Position numbers and translations under genes: made by a program. This document shows, piece after piece, positions 1 through 6,640 of a stretch of DNA of 19,261 nucleotides (position 1 is the first letter of the stretch; each line of letters starts with the position of its first letter). Source of the stretch: Candidatus Omnitrophota bacterium (lineage in GTDB: Bacteria > Omnitrophota > Gorgyraeia > Pluralincolimonadales > Pluralincolimonadaceae); assembly GCA_028715315.1 (NCBI GenBank), contig JAQUSA010000004.1, positions 2,405-21,665 of the forward strand, read 5' to 3'. A model generated the notes under the pieces. That model ran no database searches, had not been told where the DNA came from, and saw only the letters and a list, made by a program, of their open reading frames with translations.

Positions 1-248
1 TCTATGAAACCGTCGATATGCAATCCTCCCGAGAACAGCGCGCCTAAAGCCGTCACGAATGCGCAGACGACGGGAAGCGGGAAGAGATAGCTTAATGCGC
101 CGTATGAGAACGCGAGGACGAACCCTACGATAAGCCCGACGGCCGGAAACCACGCTATAGACGACGAAAAGTCATCGTCGGAGACGGCTGCCTTTAACCT
201 GACCGGAAGTATCGTAAGGAACTGCAAGGCGACCAGGAATCCCCTCAT
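1..248 (-). CDS. cobS: Cobalamin synthase CobS (adenosylcobinamide-GDP ribazoletransferase), N-terminal part
   Basis: The first 82 codons are present; the gene runs off the left edge. CobS is an integral membrane enzyme that joins adenosylcobinamide-GDP to alpha-ribazole (phosphate), the final condensation in nucleotide-loop assembly. The translated N-terminus opens MRGFLVALQFLTILPV, the typical CobS start. It continues with hydrophobic segments at about residues 32-57 and 58-73, then reaches GGLHIDG at 74-80, matching the family signature GGLHLDG with its metal-binding Asp. The ATG overlaps the cobT TGA as ATGA, so translation is probably coupled. Third gene of the riboswitch-controlled cobUTS operon. 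Identification is from motif and context; the C-terminal half is not visible. Confidence 0.9.
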   Translation of the reverse strand, partial: MRGFLVALQFLTILPVRLKAAVSDDDFSSSIAWFPAVGLIVGFVLAFSYGALSYLFPLPVVCAFVTALGALFSGGLHIDGFI

Positions 249-1339
249 GTGTCCTCCGAAACGCCCGCCTCGCCGAAGGTGGCCATCTCGTTCATCAGTT
301 TTATCGCAGCCTCCGCTACGCTTATTCCGAGCGCGGCGCCCGTGCCTTCTCCGAGCCTCATATCGAGGTTCAACAGGGGCTTCTTCCCGATGTGCCTCAG
401 GACCGCCGCATGCCCGGCCTCTACCGACTGGTGCGACATTATAAGATAATCTTTAACATTTCCGCAGAGCCCGCAGGCTATCATGGCCCCGCACGAAGAT
501 ATGAAACCGTCTACGACGACAGGCACCCTCTTTGAAGCGGCCGACAATATGATCCCCGCTATCCCGCCTATCTCGAAACCTCCCACTTTTGCCAGCACAT
601 CGACCGGGTCCGCGGGGTCCGGCCTGTTCAATGCCACGGAACGCCTTACGGCCTCCACCTTTCTTGAATACGACCCGTCGTCCAGCCCGGTGCCCCTGCC
701 GGTGACCAGGCCCGCGTCGAGCCCCGTCATGACCGAGACGATGGCGCTCGATGAAGCGGTATTCCCTATGCCCATCTCTCCGACGCCGGCTATCCCTATC
801 TTACCTGTATCATAGGCCGCATCGAACACTTCCATGCCCGCCGCTATGGAATCGTATGCCTGACCGTGCGTCATCGCGGGGCCTTTCGAGAAATTACGCG
901 TTCCGCGCGCTATCTTCTTGTTTATGAAATTCGCTTTGTCTGACAATATGTCGCCTATGATGCCCATATCGACGACTATGACTTCCGCGCCCGCATGCGA
1001 CGCGAGGACGTTTATCGCGGCGCCCCCGCGCAGGAAATTATACACCATCTGCGCGGTCACTTCCTGCGGGAAAGCGCTGACGCCTTCCTCGCAGATCCCG
1101 TGGTCCGCCGCAAGCGTGAATATGACTTTCCTGCCGAGGGAAGGCCTTTCCGAGCCGGTTATGGCGGATATGGACGCAGCAACCTCTTCGAGGCGTCCAA
1201 GGCTCCCCTTGGGTTTCGTTAATCCGTCAAGCCGCGCCTGCGCCCTTTGCAGGGCCGGCCTATCAAGCGGGACGATTGAACTTGCGGTCTCCTCGATCTT
1301 TACTTTATGTAGAGAGGTATCCCCGACACCAGTAGACAT
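245..1339 (-). CDS. cobT: Nicotinate-nucleotide:5,6-dimethylbenzimidazole phosphoribosyltransferase CobT
   Basis: 364 residues, close to the usual 340-360. CobT activates the lower-ligand base by transferring phosphoribose from nicotinate mononucleotide, giving alpha-ribazole phosphate for CobS. Visible family features: LTKPKGSLGRLE near residues 40-51, AADHGICEEGVSAFP at 77-91, GIGNTA at 190-195, VDGFISS at 276-282, and GEGTGAALG at 330-338, whose E331 corresponds to the catalytic general base Glu. The ATG at 1339 lies inside the end of cobU (40-nt overlap), but an AGGAGG at 1350-1355 stands 10 nt upstream and supports it. No dimethylbenzimidazole synthesis gene (bluB or bza) is in the window, so the base made or scavenged cannot be told. 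Confidence 0.96.
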   Translation of the reverse strand: MSTGVGDTSLHKVKIEETASSIVPLDRPALQRAQARLDGLTKPKGSLGRLEEVAASISAITGSERPSLGRKVIFTLAADHGICEEGVSAFPQEVTAQMVYNFLRGGAAINVLASHAGAEVIVVDMGIIGDILSDKANFINKKIARGTRNFSKGPAMTHGQAYDSIAAGMEVFDAAYDTGKIGIAGVGEMGIGNTASSSAIVSVMTGLDAGLVTGRGTGLDDGSYSRKVEAVRRSVALNRPDPADPVDVLAKVGGFEIGGIAGIILSAASKRVPVVVDGFISSCGAMIACGLCGNVKDYLIMSHQSVEAGHAAVLRHIGKKPLLNLDMRLGEGTGAALGISVAEAAIKLMNEMATFGEAGVSEDT

Positions 1340-1818
1340 ACCTTTTCGGCCTCCTTTGCCGCCATTGAATTAACGATACCCTGCAGGTCCCTGAATCTTC
1401 GCCCGAGCGCCGTATCCGGTACTATGCCGGACCCGACCTCGTTAGTGACTATTATCGCGAGGGAAGAATTCCTCCTCAACGCCGACATCACGCCCTTGAC
1501 CTCCGAGCGTATCCCGGCATCGCTGAGACCTTTATGTATGAGATTGGAAATAAAAAGTGTGAGGCAATCCAGTATGACTGTCTTATCGCCTCGAGGCAGG
1601 TTATTAACGGCCTTTATTACCGATAAGGGTTCTTCGACGGTGTGCCATGATTTAGGGCGGGATTTCCTGTGGGCCGTGATCCGCTTTCGCATACCGGCAT
1701 CAAGGGCCTCGGCAGTCGCAATATAATAAACCCTGCCTCCTGCTCCATTAGCCAGCGATTGGGCGTACCTTGATTTCCCTGACCTTACGCCCCCGGTCAA
1801 CAATATCAGTTCTGACAT
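1300..1818 (-). CDS. cobU: Bifunctional adenosylcobinamide kinase / adenosylcobinamide-phosphate guanylyltransferase CobU
   Basis: 172 residues, about the family length (170-180). CobU phosphorylates adenosylcobinamide and then transfers GMP from GTP to give AdoCbi-GDP, the CobS substrate. P-loop GGVRSGKS at residues 9-16; H50 in the ITAHRKSRP segment matches the His that is guanylylated in the family; DCLTLFISN at 84-92; TNEVGSGIVP at 125-134; GRRFRDLQGIVN at 139-150. All are CobU signatures. First gene after the cobalamin riboswitch; its ATG lies 45 nt past the end of the aptamer P1 helix, with a purine-rich GGGTGAGG about 8 nt upstream as likely ribosome binding site. Its 3' end overlaps cobT by 40 nt. 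Confidence 0.96.
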   Translation of the reverse strand: MSELILLTGGVRSGKSRYAQSLANGAGGRVYYIATAEALDAGMRKRITAHRKSRPKSWHTVEEPLSVIKAVNNLPRGDKTVILDCLTLFISNLIHKGLSDAGIRSEVKGVMSALRRNSSLAIIVTNEVGSGIVPDTALGRRFRDLQGIVNSMAAKEAEKVCLLVSGIPLYIK

Positions 1819-1863
1819 CTCATGCGCCTCACCCTCGAAGGAAATTTAGACCGTATCTCGGCC
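1819..1863 (-). promoter_or_regulatory. Riboswitch expression platform and cobU ribosome binding site
   Basis: The 45 nt between aptamer and cobU contain a small hairpin directly after P1: GGCCG at 1863-1859 pairs with CGGTC at 1853-1849 around loop AGATA. A purine-rich GGGTGAGG follows about 8 nt before the ATG. There is no GC-rich stem followed by a U-run, so an intrinsic terminator is not apparent and control of translation initiation is more likely. The hairpin has the position of a P13 element, but I could not find a convincing complement to its loop in the aptamer. Confidence 0.5.
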
Positions 1864-2028
1864 ACTCTAAGCGGGTATCCTGACTCTCGGCTTTTGCCTA
1901 CTCGCCTCGCCTTCCCATCCTTCCGGACAGTGGCTTATTGGCTTTCGTTTCCGATTACAGTGGCGGGGCCGTGCCCGATTGCGTCCCACCCTGAATGTGT
2001 GGGATCACGGGCTTCCCGCGCTTAAAGT
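1864..2028 (-). ncRNA. Cobalamin (B12) riboswitch aptamer, class I type
   Basis: Read on the minus strand, the region carries the ordered conserved elements of the cobalamin riboswitch: CGGGAAGCCCGTG near 2019-2007, CCCCGCCACTGTAA near 1968-1955, a second GCCACTG followed by TCC-GGAA-GGA and TGGGAAGG at about 1934-1911, and the B12 box GAGTCAGGATACCCGC ending at 1871. The flanks 2019-2028 and 1864-1873 are complementary over 10 bp (one G-U pair) and form the closing P1 helix. The position directly before cobU fits B12-dependent repression of cobUTS. The GGGAAGG arm supports the AdoCbl-type (class I) form; exact subclass would need a covariance-model score. Confidence 0.95.
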
Positions 2029-2038
2029 ATCTTTACTA

Positions 2039-2067
2039 GTTCTAACACATGCTATTTCTTATGTCAA
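2039..2067 (-). promoter_or_regulatory. Sigma70-type promoter of the riboswitch-cobUTS operon
   Basis: On the minus strand a perfect -35 TTGACA (2067-2062) is followed by a 17-nt spacer and a -10 TAGAAC (2044-2039, 4 of 6 to consensus) preceded by TGT, an extended -10 motif. The start point expected about 7 nt further on (near 2032) lies only a few nt before the P1 helix of the riboswitch at 2028. The -35 box begins 9 nt after the pcm stop codon. Confidence 0.82.
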
Positions 2068-2075
2068 ACAAATTA

Positions 2076-2726
2076 TCAATCCTGCTTCCAACCGTATTTT
2101 CCTACGAGCGGGACAAAGACGCATCCGCATATCTCTTCCTGCGCGACGCTGCTGTTTTCCTTACTGGCCAGCGTAAGGACCTGGCTCAGCGGTCCGCCGA
2201 CAGGGACCACAAGCCTGCCGCCCTGCGCAAGCTGGTCTATCAACGGCTGCGGGATAGACGGCGTCCCGGCAGTAACGATTATCGCATCGAAGGGCGCGAA
2301 CTCCTCCCATCCCTCCGTGCCGTCCCCTGCTTTTATTCTTATATTCGTGTAAGCGAGCTTTCCGAGGACCGTCTCCGCGTTCTTTGCCAGGTCCGCATAC
2401 CTGTCTATCGAATATACTTCCTTTGCGAGTTCGGCGAGCACCGCTGCCTGGTATCCCGAACCCGTACCTATCTCAAGGACCCTTTCGCCCCCGCTCAGGC
2501 CCAGGGATTGGGTCATCAGGGCGACCATAAAAGGCTGGGAGATCGTCTGCCTTTCCCCGATAGGCAACGGGCAATCGCTGTACGCATTCTCCAGGCTGGA
2601 GCCCGGGACAAACAGGTGCCGGGGCACCTTCCTCATCGCTTCAAGCACCCTGCGGTCGTTTATCCCGCGCGGTATCAACTGCTCTTCTACCATCGATCCC
2701 CTTAATGCCGCGTCGAGCACCTTCAT
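2076..2726 (-). CDS. pcm: Protein-L-isoaspartate O-methyltransferase
   Basis: 216 residues, usual for bacterial PCMT. The enzyme methylates L-isoaspartyl residues in aged proteins using S-adenosylmethionine, starting their repair to aspartate. The SAM-binding motif I VLEIGTGSGYQAAVL is at residues 83-97, with acidic SIDR at 106-109 closing the second strand. The PCMT-specific region LPIGERQTISQPFMVA at 54-69 and the FDAIIVTAG strand at 146-154 are present. The C-terminal VPLVGKYGW matches the family's VPLxGxxGW ending. The ATG overlaps the stop of the glycosyltransferase as ATGA, so it is the last gene of the envelope-lipid operon. Cytoplasmic; no signal peptide. Its link to lipid genes may be co-transcription only. 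Confidence 0.95.
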   Translation of the reverse strand: MKVLDAALRGSMVEEQLIPRGINDRRVLEAMRKVPRHLFVPGSSLENAYSDCPLPIGERQTISQPFMVALMTQSLGLSGGERVLEIGTGSGYQAAVLAELAKEVYSIDRYADLAKNAETVLGKLAYTNIRIKAGDGTEGWEEFAPFDAIIVTAGTPSIPQPLIDQLAQGGRLVVPVGGPLSQVLTLASKENSSVAQEEICGCVFVPLVGKYGWKQD

Positions 2727-3412
2727 CTCTTCACAAGGGTCTGGAATATAAAGGACAGGAAGCGCAGCGTGTCCCTGAAGGGGCGTATCTGGCTCTTCTG
2801 GCCGCCGTATATGGACTTTATGGGTATGGACTTTATCTTGAAGCCGGCGTTCGCGGCCTCTATCAGGACCTCCGATTCTATCTCGTATTTATCCGTGGTG
2901 AGCGGCACCGTCCTCAGGACCTTCGTGCTTATAAGCCTGTAGCCGCACTGGGTGTCGGGAAGGTTCTGGCCCGCGAGGAATGATATCACCGAGGACATGA
3001 ACCAGTTCGTGAGCCTTCTCCTCAGCGGCATGTCCTTGGGGTCCTTCATCCTGTTTCCGAGTATTATATCGGCATCGCCCTTTTCTGCTGCTTTCACGAA
3101 ATGTTCCAGTTCATCGGGATGGTGCTGCCCGTCGCCGTCCATTGTAATGATAAAATCGTAATCGCCCTCGAGCGCCTTCCTGAACCCGTCCCTGAGCGAA
3201 AGCCCTTTACCATGGTTCTTCCTGTGGCTTATGACCAGGGCGCCTTCCCTTTCGGCTTCCTCCCTCGTCCTGTCCACCGAACCGTCGTCGATCACAATGC
3301 AGGAAAGCCCGTTCGATATAACCTCTCCGACAATATGGCCTATGCGCATCTCCTCGTTATATGCGGGTATGATCACGCAGACCCGTATTCCCGGCAGGGC
3401 GGCGGCCTTCAT
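2723..3412 (-). CDS. Family 2 glycosyltransferase, dolichyl-phosphate-mannose-synthase-like
   Basis: 229 residues. GT2 enzymes of this type move a sugar from a nucleotide donor to a lipid (often polyprenyl phosphate) or envelope acceptor. Motifs: VCVIIPAYNE at residues 11-20, IDDGSVDRT at 41-49, the DXD metal site MDGDGQ at 91-96, and PDTQCGYRL at 152-160. There is no C-terminal membrane domain; a short hydrophobic stretch at about 137-148 may touch the membrane. The frame stays open upstream to an ATG at 3484, but that would overlap the acyltransferase by 76 nt. The ATG at 3412 has an AGGAGG 8 nt upstream and forms an ATGA overlap with the preceding stop, so I chose it. The sugar and acceptor cannot be read from the sequence. 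Confidence 0.92.
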   Translation of the reverse strand: MKAAALPGIRVCVIIPAYNEEMRIGHIVGEVISNGLSCIVIDDGSVDRTREEAEREGALVISHRKNHGKGLSLRDGFRKALEGDYDFIITMDGDGQHHPDELEHFVKAAEKGDADIILGNRMKDPKDMPLRRRLTNWFMSSVISFLAGQNLPDTQCGYRLISTKVLRTVPLTTDKYEIESEVLIEAANAGFKIKSIPIKSIYGGQKSQIRPFRDTLRFLSFIFQTLVKR

Positions 3413-4263
3413 ATCCAGAACCTCCTGAACATATACCATTGCGACGGATACTTTCTTATGTAACCCTCGATGACCCTGAGGCACATCTCCGTGACCCTCT
3501 GCTCGTCCAGCTGCTCGTCCCCGGTAGCGGTATACGATATCGGCTTCTCGAACCTAAGCTCAAAAGTGTCGTCTGGCATCCTGATGAGGAAACCCGGCAC
3601 AATGGCCACGCCCGCTTTAAGGTAAAACGCGGCGGGGCCCCTCGGGATCAACGCGTCCTTCCCGAAGAACTTCGTCTTAACGCCATGCGGGGTAAAATCC
3701 CTGTCGCCGACCAGCGCGACGATCTCGCCCTTTTTCAGGGCCTCATAACATTTCTTGACCGCCGCGCCTAGGGGTATGACATTGATCCCTGCCCTTGCCC
3801 TCTGGCTCACAAAAAGGTCGTTCACCTTCTTTTCCTTATGGTTGAGCGCGACCGCGTTGAATTTGTACCCGAGGAGGGAGATGACCGCGCCACCAAGCTC
3901 ATAGTTGCCTATATGCGCGGTAAGCGTGACCACTCCCTTTCCGCGTTTCAGCGCATCATCCAGGTTCTGCGCGCCGGCGATCTTTACGTGGCTGTCGATG
4001 TATCCGCGGTCTAATTTCTCAAAACGGAAAAAATCCGTCAGGTATTTGGCGAAATTTACGAACACTTCCTTGGCGAGCCTTTTTATCTCTTTCTCGTCCT
4101 CGCCCGGGAATATCGCCCTCAGGTTCGCGTACACTATGAGGCGGTCATTCCTCGATAACAGGTACTGCAGCTTCGCTATAAAGGACGCAAGCCCGTACCC
4201 GTGCCTCAGTTGCAGGTTCATCGCGAGAAAATGCGCGAGTTTATAGGTCAGGTATTGGAACAT
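3409..4263 (-). CDS. LpxL/HtrB-family (lysophospholipid/lipid A type) acyltransferase
   Basis: 284 residues, slightly shorter than LpxL/LpxM (about 300-320). The family transfers acyl chains onto lipid A precursors or related glycolipids at the inner membrane. The catalytic HX4D/E motif appears as H117-IGNY-E122 within LTAHIGNYELGG. ALVGDRD at 183-189 and the RGPAAFYLKAGVAIVPGF segment at 208-225 follow the family pattern, and the protein ends PSQWYMFRRFW, like the PEQYLWxxRRFK end of LpxL proteins. The N-terminus (1-35) is moderately hydrophobic rather than a clean signal anchor. It overlaps the preceding GT28 gene by 16 nt and the following GT2 gene by 4 nt, so its acceptor may be the glycolipid made by these glycosyltransferases rather than lipid A. 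Substrate not determined. Confidence 0.9.
   Translation of the reverse strand: MFQYLTYKLAHFLAMNLQLRHGYGLASFIAKLQYLLSRNDRLIVYANLRAIFPGEDEKEIKRLAKEVFVNFAKYLTDFFRFEKLDRGYIDSHVKIAGAQNLDDALKRGKGVVTLTAHIGNYELGGAVISLLGYKFNAVALNHKEKKVNDLFVSQRARAGINVIPLGAAVKKCYEALKKGEIVALVGDRDFTPHGVKTKFFGKDALIPRGPAAFYLKAGVAIVPGFLIRMPDDTFELRFEKPISYTATGDEQLDEQRVTEMCLRVIEGYIRKYPSQWYMFRRFWI
3421..3426 (-). promoter_or_regulatory. Ribosome binding site fixing the GT2 start
   Basis: A perfect AGGAGG on the minus strand inside the end of the acyltransferase gene, 8 nt before the ATG at 3412. It decides between this start and the upstream in-frame ATGs at 3484 and 3439. Confidence 0.8.
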
Positions 4264-5372
4264 TCCAGTATCAGCCTCGCTATATCTATGGAAGAATTCG
4301 GTTTTGCCAGGCGCCCGGCATTCCTGCGCATCTGTTCAAGCTTTGGCCGGTGCGTTATGAGGGCCTCCGTAAGCAGCGCCGCGTCGGAAGCGCTGTTCGC
4401 CTTTACCGCCGCGCCGTTCTTCAGGAGGAACTCGCTGTTCTTCGCCTCCTGGCCGGGGATCGGGTTCAGGATAACTATAGGCAGTTCCTTCGCGAGCGAT
4501 TCCGATATCGTAAGCCCTCCGGGTTTTGTCACTATCAGCGAGGACACCGCCATCAGCTCATCCACGTTGCTTACCATGCCCTGGACGGCCGTCTTCATCG
4601 CAAGGGACGGCTTCCTTCTCTCGAGCCATTCGAACAGCCTCCTGTTGCTTCCGGTCACGACTATGGCCTGTATGGGATGCTTTATGCGATTGAGCTCGTT
4701 GACCAGCTCCGCTATAGGCCCGAGGCCCTGTCCCCCGCCCATAATGAGCACCGTGGGAACCGCGTCGGTAAAGCCCAGCTTCGCGCGGACCCGGGAGCAG
4801 TCCACATTTTCCGCGAATTTCGGGTCTATCGGTATGCCGTAGACCTTTATCTTATCCTTCGGTATGCCGTGTTTCACGAAAATATCCGTCGCTGTCTCCG
4901 AATTCACGATATAATAGTCGACCGCATCAAAGAACCAGTATGAGTGCGGATAGCAGTCCGTGAGCACCCCTATAAGCGGCGCGTGCAGCCCGAACGAGGC
5001 CTTGTAGTCGGCGATCATTCCGCAGGGAAATGCCTGGGTACATGCTATGGCATCCGGCCTGAACTCCTCGAGCAAGGTCTTCAGCTTTCCGGAATTGAAC
5101 CTATGTATGAGGTCGCGCAGCCGGCGCATGCCCTTAAAAACCTTCGGGTTATCATACAGGTATTCCCATACCTCGGGCCTGTTCTTGATGACCCCCATAT
5201 ATGTCCTGTGTATCACCTTCTCGAGGAGGGGATTCGTGTAATTAAAGGAGTCTATGACCATAACCTCGGATTCGGGCTCCAGTATCTTCACGGCCTTTTC
5301 CAGCGCGATCGCGGCCTTCTGGTGGCCCGAATTCTCCGATATATGCAGCAACAGGACTTTCCTCTTCGCCAC
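4248..5372 (-). CDS. MGDG-synthase/UgtP-like glycosyltransferase (GT28)
   Basis: 374 residues, two-domain GT-B enzyme resembling diacylglycerol glycosyltransferases (MGDG synthase, UgtP) and more distantly MurG. The N-terminal acceptor domain starts with VLLLHISENSGHQKAA (residues 6-21), matching the SxxGGH-type loop of MGDG synthases. The nucleotide-sugar domain has MGGGQGLG at 211-218 and the donor-binding TKPGGLTISES at 282-292, then PIPGQEAKN at 304-312. Start codon is GTG at 5372, supported by GGAGG 7 nt upstream; no ATG start fits. No transmembrane segment is evident, so membrane contact is probably peripheral. First gene of the envelope operon, directly after a terminator. Lipid acceptor and sugar are inferred from family only. 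Confidence 0.9.
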   Translation of the reverse strand: MAKRKVLLLHISENSGHQKAAIALEKAVKILEPESEVMVIDSFNYTNPLLEKVIHRTYMGVIKNRPEVWEYLYDNPKVFKGMRRLRDLIHRFNSGKLKTLLEEFRPDAIACTQAFPCGMIADYKASFGLHAPLIGVLTDCYPHSYWFFDAVDYYIVNSETATDIFVKHGIPKDKIKVYGIPIDPKFAENVDCSRVRAKLGFTDAVPTVLIMGGGQGLGPIAELVNELNRIKHPIQAIVVTGSNRRLFEWLERRKPSLAMKTAVQGMVSNVDELMAVSSLIVTKPGGLTISESLAKELPIVILNPIPGQEAKNSEFLLKNGAAVKANSASDAALLTEALITHRPKLEQMRRNAGRLAKPNSSIDIARLILECSNT

Positions 5373-5379
5373 TCCAATG

Positions 5380-5384
5380 CCTCC
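5380..5384 (-). promoter_or_regulatory. Ribosome binding site of the GT28 gene, touching the terminator
   Basis: GGAGG on the minus strand, 7 nt before the GTG at 5372. It starts right where the U-rich tract of the upstream terminator ends, which leaves no room for a promoter between them. Confidence 0.75.
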
Positions 5385-5420
5385 AATAAAACACGCCCGC
5401 CGTTTTTGAGGGCGGGCGTA
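5384..5420 (-). terminator. Intrinsic (Rho-independent) terminator after the AlaC-like gene
   Basis: On the minus strand ACGCCCGCC (5419-5411) pairs perfectly with GGCGGGCGT (5401-5393), a 9-bp GC-rich stem around a 9-nt loop, followed by GTTTTATT. It lies 27 nt past the stop of the aminotransferase at 5447. The plus-strand side lacks a U-tract, so it acts in one direction. It is the only clear terminator seen in the window and marks the end of the long array that begins in the ribosomal genes. Confidence 0.92.
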
Positions 5421-5446
5421 TATAAGATGCTATCGGTACGGGTCTC

Positions 5447-6631
5447 TCAGTCCTTCTTCTCCAGGACCTTCCTGATCCTATCGACGGCCAGCTTGAGCCT
5501 ATCCTCCGGTTCAACGAGAGCAAACCTCACAAAACCTTCGCCGAATTCGCCGAATCCCGTCCCGGGCGAGGATACGACACCCGCCTCTTCGACCAGCAAC
5601 GCGGAAAATTCCATCGATGTCAGTCCGGTGTATTTCGGAGGTATATGCGCCCAGACATAGAACGTGCCCTGGGGCATGTCCACATCCCACCCGGCCGCAT
5701 TAAGGCCGCCGACAAAAACGTCCCTTCTCTTCTTGTAGGTCGCTATAAGCTCCCTTACGCAGTCCTGGGGACCGGTCAGGGCCTTTATAGCGGCGCACTG
5801 TACCGGCCTGAACAGGCCGAAGTCGATATAGCTTTTAGTCTTCTCAAGCGAACGTATGATGTTCGCATTGCCGACGACCATGCCTATCCTCCAGCCCGCC
5901 ATATTATACGATTTCGACAGGGTATGGAACTCGACGCATTTGTCCTTCGCGCCCTTCACCTGCAGGATGCTTGGCGCCGGTTTTCCGTCAAAGACAAAAT
6001 CCGAATACGCGTTATCGTAAGCGATTATTATGTCCTTGTCCTTCGCCCAATCCACGACATCCTGAAGGTAGCCCAGGTCGGCGACCGCCGTCGTGGGATT
6101 ATGCGGATAGCTCAGGAAGAGTATCTTCGCCATCCTCGTTATCTCCCTGCCGAGTCCCCTGAGGTCCGGTTTGTATCCGCTCTCTTTCGTCATGGGGATA
6201 CTGTAGAGAATGCCGCCGGCCATGATCGGCCCGTTGAAATGCACGGGATAGCCGGGGCTCGGGACTAACGCTATATCATCGCTGTTGAGGAATGTCAGGC
6301 AGAAATTGGCAATGCCCTCCTTGGACCCTATCAGCGGGAGCACTTCCGTCCTCGGATCCAGGTCAACATTGAACTTGCTCTTATACCAATCGGCTATGGC
6401 CCGGTTGAAAGACTTCTCCACTTCGCCCGTAGGCCTTGAATAGCGGTGGTTCGCGACATATTTGCATTGCTCGCGCAGCTCTTCGACTATATGAGGAGCC
6501 GGAGGAAGGTCCGGGCTTCCCATGCCTAGGTCAAGCACGTCAACGCCCGAGGCCCTGGCCTTCTCCTTTAATTCATCCAGTATAGTGAAAAGATACAGCG
6601 GTAATCGTTTTAACCTGTTGGCTTCATGCAT
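5447..6631 (-). CDS. PLP-dependent class I/II aminotransferase, AlaC-like (alanine/LL-DAP aminotransferase group)
   Basis: 394 residues, fold type I PLP enzyme. N-terminal RLKRLPLYLFTILDELKEKA and LDLGMGSPDLPPAPHIVE follow the pattern of E. coli AlaC and related proteins often annotated as LL-diaminopimelate aminotransferase. The PLP-binding lysine is K240 in TLSKSYNMAGWRIG; D206 (AYDNAYSDFVFDG) contacts the pyridine nitrogen; IGSKEG at 101-106 binds phosphate; VRFALVEPEDR near the C-terminus carries the carboxylate-binding Arg. Starts 9 nt after the lipoyl-domain gene, with GGAG about 12 nt upstream. Likely reactions are glutamate plus pyruvate to alanine plus 2-oxoglutarate, or LL-diaminopimelate synthesis; sequence alone does not separate these. 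Last gene before the terminator. Confidence 0.9.
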   Translation of the reverse strand: MHEANRLKRLPLYLFTILDELKEKARASGVDVLDLGMGSPDLPPAPHIVEELREQCKYVANHRYSRPTGEVEKSFNRAIADWYKSKFNVDLDPRTEVLPLIGSKEGIANFCLTFLNSDDIALVPSPGYPVHFNGPIMAGGILYSIPMTKESGYKPDLRGLGREITRMAKILFLSYPHNPTTAVADLGYLQDVVDWAKDKDIIIAYDNAYSDFVFDGKPAPSILQVKGAKDKCVEFHTLSKSYNMAGWRIGMVVGNANIIRSLEKTKSYIDFGLFRPVQCAAIKALTGPQDCVRELIATYKKRRDVFVGGLNAAGWDVDMPQGTFYVWAHIPPKYTGLTSMEFSALLVEEAGVVSSPGTGFGEFGEGFVRFALVEPEDRLKLAVDRIRKVLEKKD

Positions 6632-6640
6632 CTAATTGAT

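Noticed and set aside
1819..1863. Intrinsic terminator as riboswitch output
   Set aside because: The only stem (GGCCG/CGGTC) is 5 bp and is followed by TAAATTTCC, not a U-run; translational control is the better reading.
3413..3484. Extended N-terminus of the GT2 gene from ATG at 3484 or 3439
   Set aside because: The extra residues precede the normal GT2 start, overlap the acyltransferase, and lack a good ribosome binding site; the ATG at 3412 has a perfect AGGAGG 8 nt upstream and an ATGA junction.
5415..5450. Possible -10 element (TTATAT/TATATA) just before the terminator stem as promoter for the GT28 operon
   Set aside because: No acceptable -35 sequence lies 16-18 nt upstream (GAGAGA at the best spacing), and the A/T tract is short; too weak to call.
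5240..5523. Small minus-strand frame of 93 codons spanning the terminator region
   Set aside because: It runs in another frame through the end of the aminotransferase, the terminator and the start of the GT28 gene. Its composition (Arg/Gly/Ser-rich) and lack of conserved motifs mark it as a shadow.
4944..5660. Long plus-strand open frame (238 codons), and another at 2049-2705
   Set aside because: Both lie antisense to well-supported genes (GT28/AlaC-like and pcm), have no recognisable motif or credible ribosome binding site, and give Arg/Pro/His-rich translations typical of antisense frames in moderately GC-rich DNA.
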